NCBI GenBank assembly: GCA_000751295.2 | Contig: CCMO02000001.1 | Location: forward strand, 3,748,615 to 3,812,614 | Direction of reading: 5' to 3' | From: a bacterium YEK0313 | Lineage (GTDB): Bacteria; Pseudomonadota; Alphaproteobacteria; Rhizobiales; Phreatobacteraceae | DNA: 64,000 bases | Shown: piece after piece, positions 16,027-25,019 of the stretch | Numbering within the stretch: the stretch's first letter is position 1 | Layout of the letters: each line of letters opens with the position of its first letter | Program-made: the position numbers and the translations under genes | The notes under the pieces: generated by a model | Databases searched by the model: none | What the model saw: only the letters and a program-made list of their open reading frames with translations | Told to the model about the DNA's origin: nothing

Positions 16027-18153
16027 TCACATCCTCTGCAGCTCCTGCCGCGCGGCTGCCGCGGTCTGATACTTTTCCAGGAGCGCGAAGAGCTTGTCAC
16101 TGCTCATTCCCTGGACGCCGAAGCCGGTGACCACGATCTGGCTGCGACCATTCTTGTATTTGAAGCCGGGAATGTAGCCGCCGGTCCGGCCGTGGTCGGG
16201 CGTGCGCGGATTGAGGTTGAACTTGATCGTGACGGTCGCGTTCGAGGTCGTCATCTCGAAATTGTAGATGTCGCCCCACGCCACCGCGCGGGCGAGGCCC
16301 GGCATCAGCAGCTCGCCGCCCGACAGGACGAGGAACGGGCGCCGGCGGGCCTTGATCAGGACGATGAAGAGCGCGAAGAAGGCGATGAAGGCACCGCCGG
16401 CGACCGCCGTCAGGATCATGCTCTCGCGAGGCGTCTTGCCGAGATTGCCGAGAAAGGCGAAGACCGTGCCGAAGGCGAAGACGGCGGCAAGGCCGCCAAA
16501 CAGGAAAACGAGCCAGCGGCTGTGATAGAGCTCGACCCTGTCCCCGCCCTGGGCGGCAAGGCCGGTCAGCATCTCGCGCCGAACCGCGTTGTTCTCGCGT
16601 GCCACGTGCTTGAAGTCGGCCAGAAGCTGGGCCTGCAGCGTCTGTGAATCGGCGAACAGGTTGCGCACCCAGGCCTGATGCTCGGCATTGACCGGTTCGG
16701 CCAGCGCCTCCTGGATCAGGTCGTCGGTCGGCGGCCGGCCGACCGCGCCCATGCGCTGCAGGGTCGGCGGGTGGGTATCGAGCGGATGCGCGGTCGCCGC
16801 CTCCGCAGAGAGGTTCGGCGCCTTCAGCGGCGCGTCGCCCACGGCGTCGGCGAGCCGCGCGATGAAGTCCTCGCCGGCCTCGTCCGGCCGCCGCGCGACA
16901 CGATCAAGATAGTCGTTCACGACCTCATCCAGCACGGTGATCCGTACCAGGCTGGTCGCCACCGCCCGTCCGCCGGCAAGACGCGCGGCCACCTTGTCGG
17001 CCTCGAATTCGCGCAGGCGGCTCCAGTGCTTCACTGCGGCATCGAAGGAATCGATGAGATAGGCTGTGAAGGCCGTCGCCGGCTTTGCCCATTCATTGTC
17101 GGACCGCTTGCTGATCTGCATCAGCGTCGCGATCATGCCGGCATAGATGGGCGAAAATTTCAGGCTGTATTCGGTGTCGGCGCCGACGAAGTGACCCAGC
17201 TCGTGGGCGAGCACCGCGGTGTTTTCCTGCGGCGACAGCAAGGTCATGTAGGAGAGTGGCAGGTGCATGGTCCGGCCGCTCAGCGGCTTGTCGTGCGGCT
17301 TCAGCACGATGTCATGAGCGGTGACGTAGTAGCTGCTGACGACGCCGAGCACGATATTGTCGGGCGGCGCGGTGCCCACCTTGGCCGCAAGGTCGCGCAC
17401 GAAGGCCCAGAGGCCCGGCGCCTCGGCCGCCGAGAGATCGCGCCCTAGAACCTCCATCGGCTCGTGCTGCGGTTTCAGCGTGCGGGCGAGGCGGAACAGC
17501 GCAAGCCCGGAGCCCCAGGTGAGGAAACCGCCGGCGAGAATCAGGATCAGATGGAGCTTGAAGGCATTGCCGCTGCCGTTGGAGAGGATCACCTGCTCGT
17601 AGCCGATGATGCAGGCAACGAGGGTCAGGGCAAGAAAGCCGGTCGTCAGCAGCGTGAGCAAGACGCCGAGATAGCGTGGCAGCCGGGTCTGCCAGCGGGA
17701 AAAGGCGGCCAGCAGCTTTTCGCGCGAGCGCAGCGCGCCTCTGGCCGCGAGGCGCACCATGATCATGCCGGCCAGCCCGATCAGCGCGGCGCCAATGCCG
17801 ATCGCCACGGCGACGAGCCCGGCCCCGCGCGCCCAGGGAGCGAGGGCGCGGACGGTGCTGTCCCGCGCGGTCTCGTGCCTCAGTTCCCGCAGCCGCCGCT
17901 CGACCATCTGCGTCGCCAGCGGATTGCCGTAGCGCCGGCCGTCGACGGTGACGCTCGCGCGCGGATTGCCCCTGATATCGTCGAGGATGGATTCCAGACG
18001 GTCGATCTGGCGCTGCTCGGCCGCCGTCGGCACGAAAATGTCGGCCCGGTTCGCATGCCAGACCCATGCCCCGGCTGCGGCCATGAGCAGGGGCATGATG
18101 ACGAGCCATACGGAAACGCGGAGAGCCGGAGGAAGCTTGGAAAGAAACGTCAT
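16027..18153 (-). CDS. M48 family membrane metallopeptidase
   Basis: A 708-residue integral membrane zinc protease related to HtpX/Ste24. The catalytic HELGH is at residues 317-321 (AVLAHELGHFVG), with the third zinc ligand Glu in REFEADKVAA (381-390). Hydrophobic segments lie at about 12-31, 112-134, 163-187 and 200-221 before the catalytic domain, and at about 555-575 and 590-612 after it. The C-terminal 90 residues look like a soluble beta domain. It is about twice the length of HtpX, as in the alphaproteobacterial group with long N-terminal membrane regions. A role in membrane-protein quality control is likely but inferred. Confidence 0.87.
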   Translation of the reverse strand: MTFLSKLPPALRVSVWLVIMPLLMAAAGAWVWHANRADIFVPTAAEQRQIDRLESILDDIRGNPRASVTVDGRRYGNPLATQMVERRLRELRHETARDSTVRALAPWARGAGLVAVAIGIGAALIGLAGMIMVRLAARGALRSREKLLAAFSRWQTRLPRYLGVLLTLLTTGFLALTLVACIIGYEQVILSNGSGNAFKLHLILILAGGFLTWGSGLALFRLARTLKPQHEPMEVLGRDLSAAEAPGLWAFVRDLAAKVGTAPPDNIVLGVVSSYYVTAHDIVLKPHDKPLSGRTMHLPLSYMTLLSPQENTAVLAHELGHFVGADTEYSLKFSPIYAGMIATLMQISKRSDNEWAKPATAFTAYLIDSFDAAVKHWSRLREFEADKVAARLAGGRAVATSLVRITVLDEVVNDYLDRVARRPDEAGEDFIARLADAVGDAPLKAPNLSAEAATAHPLDTHPPTLQRMGAVGRPPTDDLIQEALAEPVNAEHQAWVRNLFADSQTLQAQLLADFKHVARENNAVRREMLTGLAAQGGDRVELYHSRWLVFLFGGLAAVFAFGTVFAFLGNLGKTPRESMILTAVAGGAFIAFFALFIVLIKARRRPFLVLSGGELLMPGLARAVAWGDIYNFEMTTSNATVTIKFNLNPRTPDHGRTGGYIPGFKYKNGRSQIVVTGFGVQGMSSDKLFALLEKYQTAAAARQELQRM

Positions 18154-18315
18154 GGGTGGGACCGCAATGCCTCCGGCATGAGGGAATCAGGCAGCGGGCA
18201 TCCACGCCCCCTGCGAGCCGGCGCGCTAGGGTTCATATAAGGCAGCGACGTGACGGAACGAAAGCATGGCAGGGTCCCGCGCCGACCGGCCGCGGGACCG
18301 CCTCATGCAGGAGCA

Positions 18316-19149
18316 TCAATGCGACATCAGCACCGGAACGGAGGCATATTGCAGCATGGTCGTGGTCGTCCCGCCGAGCACCATCTGGCGCAGGCGCGAA
18401 TGGGCATAGCCGCCCATCACCACCATGCGCGCGCGGGTGCTTGCCGCGTGATCGGCGATCGCCTTGCCGGTGCCGCGCGTATAGGGCAGATCGGTGACGG
18501 TGACCTTGACGCCGTGATGGGCGAGCATGGGCGCGAGCGCCGCGCCGGCAATGCGGTCCTCGGCATGCCGGTCACCCAGCACCGAGACGATTTCCACCTG
18601 CCCTGCCCGGTCGATGAAGGGGGTCGCGCCGCCGACCGCGCGGGCCGCCACGGCCGAGCCGTCCCACGCGACGATCACCGTGTCGCTGGCCTTGGCGGCA
18701 TCGAACTCGTCGGGAACCACGATCACCGGCCGGCCGCTCGACAGGAGCAGCGTTTCCGCAAGCTCGGTCGACCAGATATCGGCGGCGCGCGGCCGGCCGC
18801 AGACGGCAAGATCGTGCAGGCGCGCGCGCTTGCCGATCTGGCTGAACAGCGGATCGATGGCATCGCTCAGCACCTCGACGGCCGCTGCGACGCCGTTCAT
18901 TTCGGCGGCCTTGCCGATCTGGCTGGCGAGCTCGTCCGCCCCGCGGCCGCGAAAATCGTTGTCGTCCGTGACGATGGCCTGCACCTCGGCCACCCCGGAA
19001 TAGACCACGACCGGCACCTTGATGGCGCCGACGATGACGGACAGATGCGCCTTCTGCTCGGCCGCGAGCGAAATGGCGTAGTTGATGGCGCCTTCCGGCC
19101 GGGCGCCATCGCCGGCAACGAGCGCAAGGAGAACGGTCTTGATCGACAT
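18316..19149 (-). CDS. Universal stress protein (two-domain UspA type)
   Basis: A 277-residue protein made of two Usp-like halves. The C-terminal half ends in the ATP-binding signature VVMGGYAHSRLRQMVLGGTT, the G-2x-G-9x-G pattern of nucleotide-binding Usp proteins. The N-terminal half (MSIKTVLLALVAG) lacks it and looks degenerate. The chosen ATG has GGAGG upstream; an earlier in-frame start at 19257 adds an unrelated Arg-rich stretch. It lies alone between the M48 peptidase and pccB. The signal it answers to is not visible. Confidence 0.9.
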   Translation of the reverse strand: MSIKTVLLALVAGDGARPEGAINYAISLAAEQKAHLSVIVGAIKVPVVVYSGVAEVQAIVTDDNDFRGRGADELASQIGKAAEMNGVAAAVEVLSDAIDPLFSQIGKRARLHDLAVCGRPRAADIWSTELAETLLLSSGRPVIVVPDEFDAAKASDTVIVAWDGSAVAARAVGGATPFIDRAGQVEIVSVLGDRHAEDRIAGAALAPMLAHHGVKVTVTDLPYTRGTGKAIADHAASTRARMVVMGGYAHSRLRQMVLGGTTTTMLQYASVPVLMSH

Positions 19150-19271
19150 GGCGCAACCTCCACGACGTGAATCGCTTCGTTGAATCAGGCCGTGGTCTGC
19201 CGCCCTGGCCCGATATCGCCTGCCATCCTCGGTAGATCCGCGGCGGCGCGCAAGCACGCCCTTGCGGAATT

Positions 19272-20804
19272 CTACAGCGGGATGTTGTCGTGCTTCTTCC
19301 AGGGAACCTCGTTCGCCTTGTTGCGCAGCAGCGCCAGCGCGCGGGCCACCCGGCGCCGGGTCGAGTGCGGCATGATCACCTCGTCGATATAGCCGCGCTC
19401 GGCTGCGACGAAGGGCGACAGGAACCGCTCCTCGTATTCCTTGGTGCGCGCCGCGATCTTGTCCGTGTCGTTCATGTCGGCCCGGAAGATGATCTCGACG
19501 GCGCCCTTGGCGCCCATCACCGCGACCTGCGCGCTCGGCCAGGCATAGTTGATGTCGCCGCCGATATGCTTGGAGGCCATCACGTCATAGGCACCGCCGA
19601 AGGCCTTGCGGGTGATGACGGTCACCAGCGGCACAGTCGCCTGGGCATAGGCGAACAGGAGCTTGGCGCCGTGCTTGATCAGCCCGCCATATTCCTGCGA
19701 GGTGCCGGGCAGGAAACCGGGCACGTCCACGAAGGTGACGATCGGGATCGAAAAGGCGTCGCAGAAGCGGACAAAGCGGGCCGCCTTGCGGCTCGCATCG
19801 GAATCGAGCACGCCGGCCAGCACCATGGGCTGGTTGGCGACGATGCCGACGGTGCGGCCCTCCACGCGGCCGAAACCGGTGATCACGTTCTGGGCGAATT
19901 TGGCCTGGATTTCGAAGAAATCACCCTCGTCGACCAGTTTCGTGATCAGCTCACGCATGTCGTAGGGCTTGTTCGGATTGTCGGGCACGAGCGTGTCGAG
20001 CGACAGGTCGACCCGGTCGGGCGAATCGAAGGACGGCAGCTCCGGCACGCCTTCGGTATTGTTCGCCGGCAGGAAGTCGATCAGGCGGCGCATCTGCAGG
20101 AGCGCCTCGACATCGTTCTCGTAGGCGCCGTCGGCGACCGACGACTTGACCGCGTGGACCGACGCGCCGCCGAGCTCTTCGGAGGTGACGATCTCGTTGG
20201 TCACCGTCTTCACGACATCGGGGCCGGTCACGAACATGTAGCTCGTGTCCTTCACCATGAAGATGAAGTCGGTCATGGCAGGCGAATAGACGTCGCCACC
20301 CGCGCAGGGGCCCATGATCAGCGAGATCTGCGGGATCACGCCGGAGGCGATCACATTGCGCTTGAAGACCTCGCCGTAACCGCCCAGCGCGTCGACGCCT
20401 TCCTGGATGCGCGCGCCGCCGGCGTCGAACAGCCCGATGACCGGCGCCCGCGCCTTCAGGGCCATGTCCTGGACCTTGGTGATCTTGGCCGCATGCGCGC
20501 CCGAGAGCGAGCCGCCGAACACGGTGAAGTCTTTCGAGAAGACGAAGACCGTGCGCCCGTTGACCGTGCCCCAGCCGGTGACCACGCCGTCGCCGGGAAT
20601 ATGGCTCTTCTCCATGCCGAAATCCGCGCAGCGGTGCTGCACGAACATGTCGAACTCCTCGAAGGAGCCGCGGTCGAGCAGCAGCTCGATGCGCTCGCGC
20701 GCGGTCAGCTTGCCCTTGGCGTGCTGCGCGTCGATGCGCTTCTGGCCGCCGCCGAGGCGTGCCTCGGCCCGTCGCTCTTCGAGCCTTTCGAGGACATCTT
20801 TCAT
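19272..20804 (-). CDS. pccB: Propionyl-CoA carboxylase beta chain (carboxyltransferase)
   Basis: The 510-residue carboxyltransferase subunit of an acyl-CoA carboxylase. It moves carboxyl from biotin to propionyl-CoA to make methylmalonyl-CoA, used in propionate, odd-chain and Val/Ile breakdown. Family features are MKDVLERLEERRAEARLGGG at the N-terminus, GLFDAGGARIQEGVDALGGY in the first carboxyltransferase half, and the oxyanion-hole region FVDVPGFLPGTSQEYGG followed by ITRKAFGGAYDVM in the second. The N-terminus and length favour PccB over other acyl-CoA carboxylases. No biotin-carrying partner (pccA) is adjacent on this side. Confidence 0.92.
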   Translation of the reverse strand: MKDVLERLEERRAEARLGGGQKRIDAQHAKGKLTARERIELLLDRGSFEEFDMFVQHRCADFGMEKSHIPGDGVVTGWGTVNGRTVFVFSKDFTVFGGSLSGAHAAKITKVQDMALKARAPVIGLFDAGGARIQEGVDALGGYGEVFKRNVIASGVIPQISLIMGPCAGGDVYSPAMTDFIFMVKDTSYMFVTGPDVVKTVTNEIVTSEELGGASVHAVKSSVADGAYENDVEALLQMRRLIDFLPANNTEGVPELPSFDSPDRVDLSLDTLVPDNPNKPYDMRELITKLVDEGDFFEIQAKFAQNVITGFGRVEGRTVGIVANQPMVLAGVLDSDASRKAARFVRFCDAFSIPIVTFVDVPGFLPGTSQEYGGLIKHGAKLLFAYAQATVPLVTVITRKAFGGAYDVMASKHIGGDINYAWPSAQVAVMGAKGAVEIIFRADMNDTDKIAARTKEYEERFLSPFVAAERGYIDEVIMPHSTRRRVARALALLRNKANEVPWKKHDNIPL

Positions 20805-20970
20805 GCGCGATCCAAGGGGCCTGGAGCCCCCCTCCGAAGGATTGGGAACAAGTCGCTGCGATAGCATGCCCGTGCGAAACCGGCCAATCGGACGGACGGG
20901 GGATGCGGGATCGGCGCGGGACAGTGGCATTCCGGCCTGATCGCCCTCGATGCGCCCCGCTCGTCGCGGC

Positions 20971-21333
20971 TCAGGCCGCCGGTGCGCGCTCTTCCTGGAG
21001 TTCCATGCGCTCGCCGCTGCGCAGGACCGCGACGACGGTCGCCAGCGCCTGATCGACCGCCGGGCGCCGCCCCTGCAGCCCCGGCCTTGCAAGCTTCAGT
21101 TCCAGGGCCGCGATGAGCCGGTCCCGATCGGCCGCCCCTTCCGCGCACAACTCGTCGAGCGCATAGGCGATCGCCCTGACGACGCCGATGACGAGATCCG
21201 TCAGCGTCTTTTCATTCGCACCCAGCGCACTGTTGATCCCGGTCAGAATGCCGTGTTGCCGGCCGATCACCTCATTGAGAAGCCTGACCGCCTGTTCGAG
21301 CCTGGCGACCCGGTCGTCGATCGGATCGGACAT
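20971..21333 (-). CDS. Small helical protein of unknown function
   Basis: A 120-residue, almost entirely helical protein. It starts MSDPIDDRVARLEQAVRLLN, which forms a short heptad pattern, and has no signal peptide or strong membrane segment. GGGGG lies 5 nt before the chosen ATG; an in-frame ATG at 21378 lacks this. I do not recognise the family. It lies between the ATP12-type gene and pccB on the same strand with gaps of 130 and 166 nt, so it may be its own transcript. Confidence 0.65.
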   Translation of the reverse strand: MSDPIDDRVARLEQAVRLLNEVIGRQHGILTGINSALGANEKTLTDLVIGVVRAIAYALDELCAEGAADRDRLIAALELKLARPGLQGRRPAVDQALATVVAVLRSGERMELQEERAPAA

Positions 21334-21463
21334 GAATCCCCCCGAAATGTTCCCAGTGAGTCGATATCCAAGCACCAAGATGCGGAAGTGTCGAACGATT
21401 CGGTGGTTTTCTGCCGGTATACGGGATTATTACCTTGCGTAAGATTGTAATCTTCGCAGCAGA

Positions 21464-22264
21464 TCAAAGTGTAGCCAGCAGCGTTGCTGCTGCCATCATC
21501 TCGCGCTCGCGCGCCTGGCGCCGCTCGGCGGCCTCCTCGTCCGCGCCCCACAGCTCGGCCTGGAAGTCCTCGTCGACATGCGCGGCCGCCCAGGCCTGCG
21601 CCGCCGTCATCCGCCCCTTTTCGAGCGCCAGCGCGAGCAGGGCCGAACCGGTGAGCGTCGTCACCACATGCAGCGCGCCGATCCGCCAGGGATCGGCCGG
21701 CAGCGCCGCGCGAATCGCCGCCGTCGCGCTGTCGGGCTGGGCGACGTGGACAATGCCTTCGGACAGAATGAAACGCGCGCCGAGCTCGTCGCGCGCCCAG
21801 TCGAGCACGGGATCCCAGGCTTCGCCGAGCCGCCGCACCAGGCTGTCGGGTCCCGCCGCCCGGTAGCAGAGGAGATCGGAACCCGAGTAGCGCACGATAT
21901 CGTCGGCGACCGGCCCCGGATTCGGAACGACCCCCTCGATGATCGAATTGACGATGCGTGTCAGCGGCATGGTCGCGGGGTCGATGAATTCGCCCTGGGC
22001 CGCCCATTCGGCCGCCAGCGCCTCGCCGACCCGGCGGGTCGGCACAGCCAGGACGTGGCGCGAAGGGGTCTTCGCCTTGCGGCCGTCGAGCAGCAGCGCG
22101 AAGGCGCCGTCGTCCTCGCCGACGGCGACGTCCTTGTAGAAACGCTTCGGCAGTTGCGGCTTCATGGCCAGCCGTGCGGCGGCGGTCGGGTCATAGGCCG
22201 CCGGGTCCATGCCATTGGCGAACCAGTCGTCGAACACCGATCGGGGCGAAGGTCCTTTGGTCAT
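21464..22264 (-). CDS. ATP12 family chaperone (F1-ATPase assembly)
   Basis: A 266-residue homologue of mitochondrial ATP12, which chaperones the F1 alpha subunit during ATP synthase assembly. Recognisable family stretches are LPKRFYKDVAVGE (38-50), FALLLDGRKAKTP (55-67), the segment LAAEWAAQGEFIDPATMPLT (84-102) and IVRYSGSDLLCYRA (123-136). Its ATG overlaps the stop of the HAD gene by 4 nt (ATGA), so the two are translationally coupled, an arrangement I recall in other alphaproteobacteria. Confidence 0.92.
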   Translation of the reverse strand: MTKGPSPRSVFDDWFANGMDPAAYDPTAAARLAMKPQLPKRFYKDVAVGEDDGAFALLLDGRKAKTPSRHVLAVPTRRVGEALAAEWAAQGEFIDPATMPLTRIVNSIIEGVVPNPGPVADDIVRYSGSDLLCYRAAGPDSLVRRLGEAWDPVLDWARDELGARFILSEGIVHVAQPDSATAAIRAALPADPWRIGALHVVTTLTGSALLALALEKGRMTAAQAWAAAHVDEDFQAELWGADEEAAERRQAREREMMAAATLLATL

Positions 22265-22950
22265 GGCCCCGCCATAGCACCCTGCCCCGCCGGATGCCAG
22301 ATTGCCGCCAGCCCGGCTGGCAGCTCGGTGAAATGGCTCAGCACCATGCGGGCGCCGGCGGCGTGCAGCGCCGCGGCGGGATGATAGCCCCAGCCCACCC
22401 CGATCGGCGCGACTCCGGCGGCCACCGCCATGTCGATATCGAAGGTGGTGTCGCCGATCATGATGGTCGCCTCCGGCCCCACCCCGACCGCGGCCATGGC
22501 CTGGGCGATCATGGCCGGATGCGGCTTGGACGGCGCATCGTCGGCGGTCTGGATCGTCGCGAAATGATCGAAGATGCCGTGATGGCCGAGCACCAGCCGC
22601 ACGCCGCGCTGCGACTTGCCGGTGGCGATGCCCAGAATGACGTCGCCCTGCGCCGCGAGCGCCTCGACCACCATGCGGGCGCCATCGTAGAGCGGCTCGG
22701 TATGGGCGGGATCGGCGCGCAGCGCGTGAAAGGCGTTCTTGTAGGCTTCGATCAGCGCGGGAATGTCGGCATCGTCCGGGCTGGTCAGCCGTTCGAAGGC
22801 TTCGCGCAGCGACAGGCCGACGATCGACAGCGTCGCGAAGCGCCCGGGCGACGGCCGGCCGAGACTGGCAAAGGCCGCGTCCATGGCCGCGACGATCATG
22901 TGCTGGCTGTCGACCAGCGTGCCGTCGCAATCGAAGATGACCAGCTTCAC
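22261..22950 (-). CDS. HAD superfamily hydrolase (phosphoglycolate phosphatase-like)
   Basis: A 229-residue HAD phosphatase. Motif I is FDCDGTLVDS (residues 6-15) with the nucleophile Asp7 and acid Asp9. Motif II is GIATGKSQRG, the lysine motif is in APSKPHPAM, and motif IV is IMIGDTTFDIDMA. A helical cap fills residues 16-90. Members of this group act on phosphoglycolate, pyrophosphate or sugar phosphates; the substrate cannot be told. It ends over the ATP12 start codon and lies 81 nt after the small TM/coiled-coil gene. Confidence 0.92.
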   Translation of the reverse strand: MKLVIFDCDGTLVDSQHMIVAAMDAAFASLGRPSPGRFATLSIVGLSLREAFERLTSPDDADIPALIEAYKNAFHALRADPAHTEPLYDGARMVVEALAAQGDVILGIATGKSQRGVRLVLGHHGIFDHFATIQTADDAPSKPHPAMIAQAMAAVGVGPEATIMIGDTTFDIDMAVAAGVAPIGVGWGYHPAAALHAAGARMVLSHFTELPAGLAAIWHPAGQGAMAGP

Positions 22951-23031
22951 GTCGAAAAGCTCCTGAATGGCGACACCCGCGGCGCGCCTCGAAATGCCGG
23001 ACCGGCAAGGCGTGGACGCCGCGCCATCGGC

Positions 23032-23286
23032 TCACCCGACCGGCGGCACCGAGCCGTGCGAGGCCACGCTGCGCTGCTCCAGTGCCGCCACGCGCTGCTC
23101 GAGCTGCGCCATGCGGCCTTCGGCAAGGTCGTTGGCGCGCTTGATCTCGGCCGCGAGCTGGGCCACGGCGCGCGCGTCTCCACCACCCGGCACGGTGCGG
23201 ATCACCCGCCGCGTCACCATCACGATCAGCACCAGGACCACTGCCAGTGCCGCCGTGGTGACGTAGATGGCCGCGGTCAGCGACAT
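23032..23286 (-). CDS. Small membrane-anchored coiled-coil protein
   Basis: An 84-residue protein starting 4 nt after the rluA-type stop. Residues 4-25 (TAAIYVTTAALAVVLVLIVMV) form one transmembrane helix, followed by a basic RR-IR stop-transfer. Residues 40-72 (AVAQLAAEIKRANDLAE, then GRMAQLEQRVAALEQR) form a heptad coiled coil. The topology suggests a tail in the cytoplasm that may dimerise. Tight packing with rluA supports a real gene. Function unknown. Confidence 0.75.
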   Translation of the reverse strand: MSLTAAIYVTTAALAVVLVLIVMVTRRVIRTVPGGGDARAVAQLAAEIKRANDLAEGRMAQLEQRVAALEQRSVASHGSVPPVG

Positions 23287-23290
23287 CGCC

Positions 23291-24904
23291 TCACTCTTCC
23301 GGCGCTTCGACGATGGGATCGTAGCGCGACACGTCCCAGCCGAGGAGATTGAAGGTCTGTTCCATATGCGGCGGCAGCGGCGCCGACACGTCGATCGTGC
23401 CCTTGCCGCGCGGATGCGGCACCACCAGGCGCCGGGCATGCAGGTGCAGCTTGTTCTGCACGCCGCCCGGGATCTCCCAGTTCTGCACGTCGAAATATTT
23501 GGGATCGCCAATGATCGGATGGCCGATTTCGGCCGCATGGACGCGCAGCTGATGGGTGCGGCCGGTGACCGGCTTCATCGACAGCCAGGAGAGCTTCTGC
23601 GCCATGGTGTCGATCGCCGCGTAGTAGCTCACGGCGTGGCTGGCGCCCTTTTCGCCATGCTTTGCGAGCCGCATGCGGCTTTCGTCCTCACGCTCCTCCT
23701 TGGCGAGATAGGTCGAGATGCGCCCCTGGCGCGGTTTCGGCACGCCGGCCACCACCGCCCAATAGATCTTGCGCGCGGCACGCGTGCGGAACGTCTTGGC
23801 GAGCGCCGCGGCGGCGAAGCGGCTCTTCGCCACCAGGATGCAGCCGGACGTGTCCTTGTCCAGGCGATGGACGAGCCGCGGACGCTGGCCTTCGGCGTCG
23901 GTGAGCACCGCCAGCATGCCGTCGAGATGCTTTTTCGTGCCCGAGCCGCCCTGCACAGCGAGCCCCGCCGGCTTGGCGAAAACCACGACGTCGCTGTCCT
24001 CGTAGAGCGTGATGCTGGCGAGAAAGCTCTTCGTATCCTCGCCGGCCTTGGCACTCACCGGCCTCGGCTGGTCGAGCTTCAGGGGCGGCACCCGCACGGC
24101 CTGGCCCTGTTCCAGCCGGTCCTTGGTCTCGACCCGCTTGCCATTGACCCGCAGTTCGCCCTTGCGGACGATGCGCTGGATATAACTGAACGACAGCTGC
24201 GGAAAGCGCGCGGCGAGGAACCGGTCGACGCGCATGTCGTCTTCGTCGCCGGTCACGGTCAGCGTCTGCACGCCGGTCTGCAAGGTCTCGGTCGCCGCGG
24301 CCTTCAGCTCCCGACGGGTCGGCGCCGCCGGCTGGACCTGCGGCTTTTCGCTCCGGCGCGGGCCGCTGGCCATGCCATCCCGGTCCCTCGGCGGCCGCTC
24401 GGCCCGGTCGTCCCGGCGCACGCCTTCGCCGGCGCGCCGGCGTGGCGCGTCGCGCGGCTCGGTGACGTCGGCCAGATCGAGATCGGCTTCCGGCGCCCAG
24501 CCGCCGTCGTCGCCGATATCCCAGTCGCGGTCGCGGCGTCGGCGCGGCGAGCCGTCGAACGAGCGCGTCTCGCTCTGCTCCTCGTCGAAACGGGCGGGGC
24601 GGCCAGCGCGGCGCTCGTCGCCGTCGCGGCGGCCGAAACCGCCGCTGCGACCGGCCGGCGCGGACCGGCGCGGCTCGGACCGCGGGCCTCGCGGTGCGTC
24701 CTGGCGCGCGGCATCCTCGCGTTCGAAATCCCGCCGCTCGACATCCCGGCGCGGCGCGCCGGAACGCTGCGAGCCCGGGCGCGACGCACCCGGACGCTGC
24801 AGACCCTGCCGGTGCGGTCCCTTGTGCGAGGCGCCGCCACGCGACGACCCGTCCCTGGGCGGCCTGCCGCCGGGACCGGAGGAGCGCCCTCCTCTGCCCT
24901 TCAT
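23291..24904 (-). CDS. RluA family pseudouridine synthase with long disordered N-terminus
   Basis: A 537-residue RNA pseudouridine synthase. An S4 RNA-binding domain (about 223-275, MRVDRFLAARFPQLSFSYIQ) precedes the catalytic domain with HRLDKDTSGCILVAKS and catalytic Asp349. GRTHQLRVHAAEIGHPIIGD lies near the C-terminus. RluC or RluD in E. coli modify 23S rRNA; the exact site here is not clear. The first 200 residues are Arg/Gly/Pro/Asp/Ser-rich, low-complexity and probably disordered, resembling RGG-type RNA-binding tails. The ATG is chosen for GAGGAG 6 nt upstream. It follows rarA by 115 nt. Confidence 0.9.
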   Translation of the reverse strand: MKGRGGRSSGPGGRPPRDGSSRGGASHKGPHRQGLQRPGASRPGSQRSGAPRRDVERRDFEREDAARQDAPRGPRSEPRRSAPAGRSGGFGRRDGDERRAGRPARFDEEQSETRSFDGSPRRRRDRDWDIGDDGGWAPEADLDLADVTEPRDAPRRRAGEGVRRDDRAERPPRDRDGMASGPRRSEKPQVQPAAPTRRELKAAATETLQTGVQTLTVTGDEDDMRVDRFLAARFPQLSFSYIQRIVRKGELRVNGKRVETKDRLEQGQAVRVPPLKLDQPRPVSAKAGEDTKSFLASITLYEDSDVVVFAKPAGLAVQGGSGTKKHLDGMLAVLTDAEGQRPRLVHRLDKDTSGCILVAKSRFAAAALAKTFRTRAARKIYWAVVAGVPKPRQGRISTYLAKEEREDESRMRLAKHGEKGASHAVSYYAAIDTMAQKLSWLSMKPVTGRTHQLRVHAAEIGHPIIGDPKYFDVQNWEIPGGVQNKLHLHARRLVVPHPRGKGTIDVSAPLPPHMEQTFNLLGWDVSRYDPIVEAPEE

Positions 24905-25019
24905 ACCGAACTCCTCACCGCGATGGTCGTGAACGCGCCAGCCGCGAACGACGCTATCGCCTGATGCAATCCCATAGAGCCGCAAGGCGCGATAGTCACG
25001 CGCCGCGGCCCGCGCGCCG

